Shown here: one piece after another, positions 1-9,150 of the stretch | How the letters are laid out: each line of letters begins with the position of its first letter | Position numbering within the stretch: position 1 is the first letter of the stretch | Origin: Cladobotryum mycophilum | Taxonomy: Eukaryota; Ascomycota; Sordariomycetes; Hypocreales; Hypocreaceae | NCBI GenBank assembly: GCA_036429605.1 | Contig: JAVFKD010000002.1 | Span: 3,038,001-3,102,000 of the forward strand | Length of the DNA: 64,000 nt | Direction of reading: 5' to 3' | Made by a program: the position numbers and the translations under genes | Notes under the pieces: model-generated | What the model was told of the DNA's origin: nothing | Databases searched by the model: none | The model's input: the letters and a program-made list of their open reading frames with translations, nothing else

Positions 1-699
1 GGAAAACAATGAAGCGCGCGAACATGCAACTGAGCTTGGTTCATACGGTACTGTTTGTTGCTGGGGATGCTTTATTGTTTGGCACGTGCACCAGCCACAA
101 TTGCGTGGCCGAGTACGCATGTGTCGCCAGAGTTAAGCCACAAACAAGCTACAAACGCTGCACTAGAATGGGTCGCCCGGATACAGGAGCCGAGGTCCCG
201 CCGTAATTAAATTAATTGCACATATCTAGTACACATGCATAATGCGTGTCGAGCGTACCAAAACAAGGCAAGTTGCAAAGCTTGAAGGTCAACTAAGCTC
301 CTGACTCGGTAATAGTCGAAACACCTTTGTCCACTTTCTTCCTCATTCATCATCCTTTCGCGATAGCTTATACAAAGAAGAATCCCTATTCCATCATCGA
401 GGCAATATTAACTTTTCTGCCTCGCCTTCATGTTTCGTCATCAACCTTAGCCATGAGGCCTCGAATACTTTTTACTATTACCGATATAACTGGAGCGCCT
501 AGCTCATCGCGAGGACTCAGTTAACATCACCAGTTCTGCGCATATCGCACATAACATCGCACGCCCACACTCATACGCATGTCAATACACATACGCGCAT
601 ACACAGATACACAAACATTCAACACGCATACACACGTATAGAATCGAATACACTCGCATACAATCACATACACCGTCATCGTCAACATCAGCCTTCATC
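1..699. other. Upstream region and leader of the DLT1-like gene
   Basis: No gene is supported here; the open frames are 65 codons or shorter and lack family features. The last 150 bases (about 540-690) are strongly biased to CA, CATA and CGCATACAC-type words with almost no G on the plus strand. This is typical of an unstructured fungal 5' leader and continues up to the ATG at 700. Confidence 0.6.
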
Positions 700-1959
700 A
701 TGCCAGACCCAAAGGACATGTCTCGCTACGTCTACGCTGGCGTCTACGGCCTACTCTACGTTTTACTCGTGGGACTACTCCTCATTACACCAGCCGACAT
801 CATCGAACAATCTGTCAAGGATAAGCAGTACTACAATGTATGGATCCTTGCGGTGGTCTACTTCATCACCACGGTGATTGTGTGCTTTGTCTACCTCGTA
901 CGACTCTATGTTGTCAAGGTGAATTTGGATGCGATACCGAGGGACTATATACCAATCGAAAGGGAAGATGTGCCCAAGCATGTTTATAAGATGATTCAGG
1001 CGGGGCTGAGCCGCAGTGCCGCAATTGCGTATGCGGCGCGACCGAGGGTCTGGACTGAGGAGGAGAGGGAGAGTCGACAACATACACGGGACGGGGGAAA
1101 CGAGCTTCCAAGGATGCGGAGACTGTCGGATGGTATTGCCATCACTCTCCCTACTCCCGAGCCAGTCTGGGGTGTTATCGAACATTATGGCTGGTCATCA
1201 CCAAACGCCGTGGAGCTACCGAATTTGCAGTACGAAACCGTGATTGTGGAGGTGCCCTATTTGATAGAGGCAAAGGCACTCACACTCGCGCCACCCGATC
1301 CAACATCCCAGACTCTGCCGCCAATGATGGATCCAGAGGCGGCTGGCCTCCTGCAGCGAAAGCATTATATGAGCCTTCGCAAGTACATAATACACCTTAC
1401 AAGCCTCGACGTCCTCGATATCAACGATAACACACTACTTTTTCTAAAACACTACGAATACGCGCGCTTCTCGACACGACCGATATCCAATGCACGATTC
1501 TGCGAGCTCATGGACCTGTTTGCCAAGATTCTTCGCAACATGCGACCCCTCAACCCTTCGGTCTTGGATTCCCCGGCCATAGCGGAGGAAAGCGACATCG
1601 ATAATGATGCGCCGGCGGAGACGAACCCTTCGAGTCAGCGCAGTTATTCTCCTCGGCCTTCCACCGCTAGCTCACAATCGTCACGGTCGTCACGGAGACG
1701 ACTGAGGACGCGCAGCTCATATCTCACAGCGCCCAACACACCTGGGGGTAATAGGACCATGGAGTTTGATGCGGCGTCGCAGAAGACTGCCAGCTTTATC
1801 AGCGTTGCGCAGTCGATACGCAGCCATAGATCGAGCGCTAGCCTGCGATCCAGGTTCTCGGATGCGTCTGGATCTGTTATTCGGTTGGCGACACGGGAAG
1901 ATGAGAGTGCTCTTCCGTACGTGCTGTCGCTGAGAGATACAGGCGGTAGCAGATACTAA
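700..1959 (+). CDS. dlt1: DLT1-like membrane protein (defect at low temperature family)
   Basis: A 419-residue single-exon protein. Two hydrophobic helices lie close to the N terminus (about residues 10-31 and 47-71), separated by a short charged loop, and a long soluble region follows. The sequence around residues 75-120 (IPRDYIPIEREDVPKHVYKM, then a GLSRSAA stretch) and the TPEPVWGVIEHYGW segment look like the fungal DLT1 family, which is named from a yeast cold-sensitive phenotype and has no known biochemical activity. The C-terminal 130 residues are Ser/Arg-rich and probably disordered. The start is the first ATG after a CA-rich leader. No intron is needed. The two-helix architecture and length are as expected for filamentous-fungal members. 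Assignment rests on my recognition of the family; subcellular location is inferred from the helices. Confidence 0.85.
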   Translation: MPDPKDMSRYVYAGVYGLLYVLLVGLLLITPADIIEQSVKDKQYYNVWILAVVYFITTVIVCFVYLVRLYVVKVNLDAIPRDYIPIEREDVPKHVYKMIQAGLSRSAAIAYAARPRVWTEEERESRQHTRDGGNELPRMRRLSDGIAITLPTPEPVWGVIEHYGWSSPNAVELPNLQYETVIVEVPYLIEAKALTLAPPDPTSQTLPPMMDPEAAGLLQRKHYMSLRKYIIHLTSLDVLDINDNTLLFLKHYEYARFSTRPISNARFCELMDLFAKILRNMRPLNPSVLDSPAIAEESDIDNDAPAETNPSSQRSYSPRPSTASSQSSRSSRRRLRTRSSYLTAPNTPGGNRTMEFDAASQKTASFISVAQSIRSHRSSASLRSRFSDASGSVIRLATREDESALPYVLSLRDTGGSRY

Positions 1960-2924
1960 TTTCAGCTCCCAGGCGTGCTCGTGCTTGGGTAGATTGGTTT
2001 TGGGCATATCAGAAAAAGGAGGATGTTTAGGAATGAAGGAGGATTGGTTTCTACGTTTATGATTAGATGACCCCCATACGTATATAGTAGAGTGTAAGAC
2101 TACGATTCGATAGGAAGCATGGAGTCCTGGAAGCAAGGAAGCATCCCATGTACCCTATCACTTAGGTACCCATAGTATAGATAGTTAATGTAATGAGTTT
2201 GCTCACTTTCTGGTATTACCTGAGTACTTGTGGATATAACAACTTGTTGCTTTCAGACCAAACTCTCATCTAATCCCAGTCTCTTCACAACTCGACATAT
2301 CACTCTAACACGTTGAAATCAGACTATCCAATCAAGACACAGAAACTTCAAAAGCAGACACGGCATCTATGGCATTCTACAGCGAAGCAAATTCGGTCTC
2401 ATGCACATACCAAATTAGGATAAAAGGTTGGTTTCTGAAGCAAGGGAGAAGAAAACGAACCATGGTACTCCGTAGGGTGATCTTCAAGCCCAATGCAAGC
2501 CCACCCACTGAACAAACAGCTGCCCACTTTAGGCCCTAGTAGCCTTTGGGGGAGTGCGTCATTCTGGAATTCTGGAACGTTGTCTCCCTTCTTTTTTTCT
2601 CCCCTTTCCAAATTTTTTTTTTGGCAGTGACGCCACCTTTTTTCTTCTCAAGCCACTCCATCTTTTTTTTTTTTTCTTCATCAAAGGCTTATCAAATTGG
2701 GAACAACAAAACAAAACAAAAAGGATCAACTTTGCGACAGTTGAGCTGGCGAGGTCGCATAAGCTCGGGCTTTACAACAGAGTATGGAGTAACGGTCGCC
2801 AAACGTGCTGCCAACTCCTAACAAAGAATTGGCTCCGGCGGAAGCTCCAATCCTGCACGCGACAAACAACGAGCTCTCTCTCCTTGACCAGCAATTGGCA
2901 TCCGTTGCCTTCATCCCATCCACC
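1960..2924. other. Intergenic region between two plus-strand genes
   Basis: Holds the probable 3' UTR of the DLT1-like gene and the leader of the next gene. There are several T runs (2593-2630, 2665-2677) and one exact TACTCCGTA motif at 2466-2474, a word that recurs elsewhere in the window. No gene is supported. Confidence 0.5.
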
Positions 2925-3609
2925 ATGCCTCCTCAAGACAAACCAGCTCCCCTCCCCTCGCACCCAACCGCGCCGCCCTATCCAACCGCATATCCATGCT
3001 CCTCTCCTCCCGCACCTCCCTCCTCAAATCCCTAACGTCAAGCTCTTCTTCTTCATCCGCCACCAACACCACCACCGCAAACCCGCGCGCAAAGCTAGAC
3101 AACGATGACGACGACGACGACGACAACCTATGGAAAGCCACAAGACCAAACGAGGGCGTAGGCTACACACCAGACCCCAAAACCGCAAGCAAGGACATCT
3201 CCAAGGAAGAAAGAATGCTACGGGGGAAATTGCTAGGAAAGAGGGGGAACGGAGGCAGTAGTAGCAGGACCTCGGCCAGGGGGGCAGAGGAGCCGAGAGC
3301 GAGAGCGACGAGGACGAGGGCAGAAGTGGTCTGGGCAAGAGGAAACGGCCGAGGCGACAGGACAAACCGGACGATGAGGAACCATCCAGCAATGCAGCGA
3401 CACGAGGGAACGAGCTACCAGAACAAAAGGCAGATGAGGATACTCCCATGGCAGACGAGGTGACAAATGAAAACACAATCAACAAACACAAAGACGCCGA
3501 AACAAATAAAAGCCAGAGGAAAAAGAAAAAGAAGAAGAATAAAAAAGGCAGACACAAGTGCGTCTTGATGTCATACATCTTTTATCTTATACCATCATCC
3601 AAACCTTAG
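2925..3609 (+). CDS. Small basic/acidic nuclear-type protein, DUF3245-like, with two frame breaks
   Basis: The coding signal runs through three frames. ATG 2925 opens MPPQDKPAPLP. The frame around 2966-3280 reads LSNRISMLLSSRTSLLKSL, an acidic Asp run, NLWKATRPNEGVGY and EERMLRGKLLGKRG. The frame from about 3280 to the stop at 3607-3609 reads ESESDEDEGRSGLGKRKRPR and ends in a Lys-rich tail. Each switch has the sign of one missing base, near the C-rich stretch 2951-2965 and in the G6 run 3279-3284. No GT-AG intron of normal size joins the parts. The composition (LW..T.P..GVG, then LLGK, then acidic and polybasic tail) resembles the fungal DUF3245 family of unknown function; that is recall, not a search. 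The simplest reading is an intact gene with two sequencing deletions; a decaying pseudogene is the alternative. ATG 2996 is a fallback start. Confidence 0.5.
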
Positions 3610-4334
3610 TAGAGTAGACCAAGCTCCATCAGAACTCAAGACACCTCAAAACCCGTAAATCTCAGATCGAACAGTTTATTTCATTTTTTGCTCTCCTTAG
3701 CTGCGTATTACTAGATACAACGAGTTCTGCACATTACTCCTCGCCTCTACATCCCCCAAAAAAAATGCAGGCTTCTTTGCAGCTAATTTCCTGCCCCAGC
3801 TAAGGCGGCTTTCTCTTTCTTATAAATAGTAATTTCCCATATTTCTCGGTCCATCGTTTTAAAGATACAAAGGTTTTTTTCTCGCACAGGTGTTGGGGGT
3901 GAGGGGGTGAGGGGGTCTAATCGCAGCGGAATTGCCGTCTGGCATCATACCCAACTTGGGGCTTCCGCTGGTGTGTTGCTACTAGTTATCTCCATCCTGA
4001 TTCTCTGTCTTCTTCTCGAAACTCCCAAAGGTATATATCACAACATGATTCGTATTACAGCGTAGGTAGTGACAATATAGCGCGTCGTAGTGATGATAGT
4101 ATCCAAGGTCAGAGTCGATGCCCGTCCGCTATGAATCCAAGATCGCTCCAATAGTTATGTTCGGTATGTCTGTAGCAGCGATGATGTACTCCCGGTTGTT
4201 TTCAAGCTTATATCCAAAGAGTAGCTGGTGTTCCACGCTAAGAGATGTCGTCGGGCGCATTCGCACCCAAATCATGTTCTGATTAACCAATTATTTCTCG
4301 TTGTCGAGTTTGAATGACAGAGAGGTGGCAATTG
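3610..4334. other. Convergent intergenic region (3' UTRs)
   Basis: Lies between the ends of a plus-strand gene and the minus-strand SFL1-type gene. A G-rich GGGGTGAGGG repeat occurs near 3895-3917. No open frame of note; probably 3' UTRs only. Confidence 0.5.
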
Positions 4335-6382
4335 TCATTGCCTTCGTTTTCGCTTCCGATCATCTTCGCCGCGAGGGTCTTCGTCCTCATCGGATCGTTC
4401 CGCCGTATCACTGGGGTTTAGAATATGCGCCATGCTTCCTCTCCTGGTAGGTGGTGCCGATGAATCCTTAAGCCCTAGTCCCTTGCTGTCCCGGTTTGAG
4501 GCCGAGTTCCATGACCAGCTTCCGAACGTATCAGATGTCGAGTTAACGTGGTTGGAAAAATGGGACGGCGGTGTGGTCGGCCGCGACTGTGGATGCGCGT
4601 GTGATGAAGTTGGTTGTAGGGAAAATTGGGAGAGCGAATCTCTAATCCGTTGATCCTCCGGCAAAACACGGCTAGGTGATGATGGCCAAGCAGGTGGCGG
4701 GGGGTTGGATGCGGAGAATGGTGAATGACTAGGTTGCCATCCATGCGCGCGAATGTCGGCAGCAGTGTGTCGCCTTGCCAAACTGGCCGGGGATGGCTCC
4801 ACGTTAGAGAGCGGATGGGGTCCGGGAGGAGGCGGGGGAGCGGCGTTGCGCAGAGGTGAGGAACCGGCGCCACCACTAATCGAGCCAAACGGTCTCCTTG
4901 AGCCGATTGATAGGTTAGATGGCACGGCTGGCCGGTAGGTTGGCTTTCCAATGCTCTGTGGAACACCAAGGGGCACTCGTCTCGAGTCATCCTGGGGTAG
5001 CTGTCGTGGAGAGACCGGCGCATTGTCAACGCTGTTGAAAAACTGCTGCCTACCAGCATACGGCGGCGACTCGCGAGTATCCTCAAAAGTGCGGAACACT
5101 TCGGCCTGTCTTTGCATTTCGGTTTGTAATGTAAGCACTATCTCTCATGTCAGCTCAGTTGTCCTTTTCCTAGTGGAGGGGATTGAGCGCAACAAACCAT
5201 CTCTATGAATAGGACTATCAGCAGGTACCAGCGACAGCATTCCCTTGGACAATTCCTGATTGAAATGGAGAAGTCGGTTTATTGTGTCCATTGCAGCTTG
5301 GTGCTTGATGCTCATGTAGTGGGCACTGTCTTCGCTGCGCTGAAGCCTTGCCGTCATGTCGTAAACGGCATGTTCCAGATTGGACAATCTTGCCTCAGTG
5401 CTGTCCCCTGTCATTGGCACAGGTTCGGCTGGTGTGCCGGGCTGTGAGGGTGCCTTGGTAAAGTTGGTTTCTCGGTTGACGAGAGCATGTCGACTGGCAC
5501 GACGTTTGATCTCGCGCAAACCGACGAGGTCGCCTCGCTTGAAGTTACCGTTTCCATGCTTGAATTCCCAGAGTGTTGTTTCGGGGTTTCCGGTATGGAA
5601 TACATCGCGTTCTACGACGGTATTAGATGAGTAATTACTACCATACTTTCAAAATAATGCACACATACCTTTATGAAACCCATACATATTTAGTTGACGG
5701 ACAAAGGAGGAAATGTTTGTATGCTTAAAATACTGTCTGTAAGAAGAGGTAAGCGGATGTTGTTGGCCGGCTGGCTGGGCAATTGCGCATCATGAAGCTT
5801 ACGATAGGACTTTGGAGAAGTCGGCCGAAGGGGACATGACAAAGCTTTCGGCGGATGATGACCATGAAATAAGGTGTTGAATGCTAGAATCTTCCAGCAT
5901 GCTGCCAATGGCATCAGTAAATTTATTTCCCTCCAGATCTCGCGTGGCATGCGGAGGTCTCACTTGTAAAGTTTATGGATAAAGGCCGTTTGTACAATCT
6001 TGGGCTGGTGAACAGCCGCTGCGGCAGCTGGGGGAGGAGCTGGCATATTGGTGGTGGTGGAATTTGAGTTTGCCGAGTTCTGATCTTGCGACGATACATT
6101 GCCGAGATGGCCAATGTTTATTTTGCCATTGGTCTCGTGATCGGCGGCTTGGGTAGAGGTAGAGGTAGATGTGTTTTCCGGAGAGTTCATCTCCATCGGA
6201 TGGTCAACTGGGCTCGGTGGAGACATGCTGATAATAGGCGGCGCGGAGACGGGGACGATGCGGGCGCCTGTCGATTCGTGTTGGCCGCCAATCGCGGAAG
6301 TTGAACTCTGAGAAGTCCCAGTCCTATCGGCCATCTGCACTGTCGGCCATTTGTGGTCAGTCCACGAGATAAAAGACGGCAT
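4335..6382 (-). CDS. sfl1: SFL1-type heat-shock-factor family transcription factor
   Basis: Five exons on the minus strand: 6382-5964, 5901-5803, 5736-5669, 5611-5198 and 5137-4335, with introns of 57-66 bp. Together they give 600 residues. The N terminus is Ser/Thr- and Pro-rich. The HSF-type DNA-binding domain spans about residues 132-238 and crosses three introns: FIHKLYNMLED, HLISWSSSAESFVMSP, YFKHTNISSFVRQLNMYGFH, then the wing WEFKHGNGNFKRGDL and REIKRRASRH. A heptad-rich segment follows at about 268-316, as in HSF oligomerisation regions. The rest is Ser/Pro-rich with a basic end. The HLISW..SFVMSP..FSKVL form is nearer to Sfl1 than to Hsf1 or Skn7, so a nuclear regulator of stress, filamentation or surface adhesion is likely. 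ATG 6334 (MADRT) is an alternative start giving 584 residues. The last acceptor could be 5144 instead of 5138. The 14 kb upstream is gene-free. Confidence 0.85.
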
Positions 6383-6621
6383 GGCGGATTTGGAAGCTCG
6401 GCTTGGGGTTGCAGTATGGAGGAGGAGGAGAAAGGAGGGGGTGGTTCGGGGCAGCAGCGCAAAGGGAGGAGGATGGCGCGACAGCGCGAATGGAGCTCGA
6501 AGCTACAGCAGTCGAGAATCGATCGCACCAACGATTGGAGTGATGGATGAACGACTCACCTCAACTCATGTCTACCGATGCAGGTTCGTCGCAATGGGGT
6601 GACAAAGCGGGTTTCTGTCTC

Positions 6622-6622
<1 letters not shown>

Positions 6623-6672
<50 letters not shown>

Positions 6673-6684
6673 CTCTCTCTCTCT
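6623..6684. repeat. (CTTT)n microsatellite followed by (CT)n
   Basis: About twelve uninterrupted CTTT units at 6623-6670 run into a CT tract to 6684. It lies about 240 bp upstream of the SFL1-type start codon, within its likely promoter or leader. Confidence 0.95.
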
Positions 6685-7755
6685 GTCTCCCAAACAGATT
6701 ACTTGTTGTTGTTGTAGTTTGAGTGGAGTCGAAAAGAACGGACAAGACAGACAGCTGGGAACGGGGATCTGTGCGAGCGAGTCGTTAGATATTATGTTGC
6801 AGGTTCCGCACACCCTCGAGGGTGTCAAAGATCAGCCTCGCATATGATAGCTCTGCTCGGCTTCTAGAACCCGCAAGTGGTGCTGATGTTGGCGCTGGTG
6901 CTGCTGAGCTCTTTAAGCAGGGCCACCAAAGCCAAAGGGCAGAAGCGTAATGCGGTAGGAGAAGTATGTGGGTAGTTTATCTGTGTAGTGGGTTGTGTAG
7001 CTAGAGGCGTATGGTCTAGCTGGCGTATTGTGGATATGTATGTAGTATGTGTATGTATGTATGTACGTCTGAGAGGTATGTTCCCAAGCAACGTCCAGCA
7101 AGCAGCGTATGTATGCGGTATGTGTATGCGTATGTAATGTACCGGGGGGCGGCGTTATATCGCGAGCCGTCAAGCGTTAAGCGTCAAGTTAAGCGTCAAG
7201 CTGGCGAGGCGGTGACGGGATGAGAGGCTTGTCAAAGCTCTGATACGATGCAACACGTAAGGTCGCAGCTTTTGGGATGCGTCGTCTCGGAGAGGGTGGC
7301 AGGATCGCGGAAGTGATACGTCGTGCGAGGCGGCGCGAAGAGACGGAAGCCACCGTTTTTGGAGGGGGAGGATGTTGTGACGATGGCGATGGAGAAGAGA
7401 TGGAGGAGATGCAAGGATCGGTATGTATAAAGTACCAAGCCAGATGTGGTCCTTGGGCCTTTGGGGGTTTGCTTGAGGAAGTTGCTTGCTATTGCTACTC
7501 CAGGTAGGTAGGTACTAAGATTGTAAGGGTACTGCTTTCTGCTGTTGTGCCTGTGCCTAGGCTAACTCATTTAAAACTTAGTGGTAGTAGCACAGCAGTA
7601 CCCATGTATTGTATAGTTGGTAGTAGTGGGAAGGAAGGTACGGTACTGAAGAAAGGCGTTGCTTTTTGGGAGGGTGTGGGGGCAGGGAAGGAGACAGAGA
7701 GAAACAGAGGAAGCAAGCAGCCTTGGGACCTAAAGTGTGCTAAGGTAAGTTTGAT

Positions 7756-7801
7756 GTAGGTGTAGGTGTAGGTGCAGGTGCAGGTGCAGGTGTAGGTGTA
7801 G
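7756..7801. repeat. GTAGGT/GCAGGT hexamer minisatellite
   Basis: Seven hexamers plus a partial copy: three GTAGGT units, three GCAGGT units, then GTAGGT again. The variants are grouped rather than scattered, as expected from slippage. Confidence 0.9.
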
Positions 7802-7901
7802 AATGAATGCAATGCAATGCAAGTAGGGGAGGGAAAGACCAAGACCAAGACCGAGACAAGACAAGACAAGCAGAGACAGAAAAGGGTGGTGGAGCGTTGC
7901 A

Positions 7902-7960
7902 AGTGTGTGTGCATATGTGTGCGTGTGCGTGTGCGTGTGCGTGTGTGTGAGTGTGTGTGG
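7902..7960. repeat. GTGTGC-rich tandem array
   Basis: A GT-rich array with interspersed GC (repeated GTGTGC units) that ends in GTGAGTGTGTGTGG. It is low complexity and non-coding on both strands. Confidence 0.9.
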
Positions 7961-8558
7961 AAAGGAATAAAAAACAAATAAAATAAAATAAAAACTGTGA
8001 ATTTAAGGCGTGTGTCCTTTTACAGCTTGCTGGAGGAGGAGGAGGAGGAGGTACAGTAGTAGGTACAAGTAGGTATGTTTTAGGTGTGTGTGTGTGTGCT
8101 TGAATGGCCCATGGAGCTTCTGCTTTTGGTGGCTTTTGTCTTTGGCGACCAGACGCTACTACATCGGGATTGGCGGGAAGAACATGGGGTTCCAGTAGGG
8201 TATAGTTTGTCCAAACCAAGTACGGAGTACCTGCAAGTTGAACGGTTGCACGACCAGATGAAAACGTCCATTGTAGATTGTCACAAGTACTCTATTACTC
8301 TTTTAGTGCTACCAAGTACATTTCATGGCTGACTGACTAGCTAGTCTGTCTATTGATCGTATCTAGATGCCGTACTTGTCATCTTGTATCACAGGTGCCT
8401 ACAATAATTAAACAGAGCAAAAAAATAAAAATAAAAATAAAATAAAAATAAATAAAAAAAATAAAAAAGACATGGATTATAATGGACCAGGGTTTCCTGT
8501 AAACGTGGGAATTCACGCCCAGTTTCATTAAGTCTGTAGCTGAGCGCTTCTTTTCTCT

Positions 8559-8583
8559 CATCATCATCATCATCATCATCATC
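8559..8583. repeat. (TCA)8 microsatellite
   Basis: Eight perfect TCA units in non-coding sequence. They create a poly-Met run in the minus-strand translation, which is an artefact. Confidence 0.95.
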
Positions 8584-8791
8584 CTCATCTTACAGGAGTC
8601 CACAGGTACAGCACAGTACAGTAAGAAAATAAGAAATAAGATCAAAATAAGATACATGCAGCTAGAACCCCCGGACAAATCAAATTAAATACCTAGTCAT
8701 CCTACAAGCACCCATGACACTCGGGGAATAAGATGGATGCATCTGATGGATCCATTTGCCAAGCATGAAAAAGGGCTACGGTAGCGGTAGC

Positions 8792-8821
8792 AGGAGTAGG
8801 AGTAGGAGTAGGAGTAGGAGG
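8792..8821. repeat. GGAGTA hexamer array
   Basis: About five GGAGTA units inside the gene desert. Confidence 0.9.
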
Positions 8822-9123
8822 TACATTCAATGGATGTTACTTGGTACCATACTACTAATACCGAGTACTGCCGAGAAGATCCATCACCTTGGTTGTACGT
8901 ATTGTGTACCTGCTTTTTCGACCCCCAATGTCACTCTGAAATACTACACGTACCATTTTAGAGCTTCCAATTCCAGTGGAAAAGCGAGTTAAGAAATCAA
9001 TTGTGCAAATGACAGCCAGTAGATTAACTTGAGATTGGGGTGGATGGGATGATGATCCACGGGGCTGGGTCAGTGGGAGTGGGGCTCGAACCCACGCTGA
9101 AGGATAGCACTGAACCTGGTAAA

Positions 9124-9150
9124 GCCTAAGCCTAAGCCTAAGCCTAAGCC
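9124..9150. repeat. GCCTAA tandem array (telomere-like permutation)
   Basis: Four and a half perfect GCCTAA units; the reverse strand reads TTAGGC. It resembles but differs from the usual fungal telomere unit TTAGGG. It sits immediately downstream of a T-arm-like sequence. Confidence 0.9.

Larger units (their letters stand above)
6383..8350. other. Gene desert, part 1: proximal upstream region of the SFL1-type gene
   Basis: No coding sequence is supported. Contains a (CTTT)n tract, TATG-rich words (7035-7140), a GTAGGT hexamer array and a GT-rich array. The open frames are produced by these repeats. The first kilobase is presumably promoter and leader of the divergent regulator ending at 6382. 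Confidence 0.5.
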
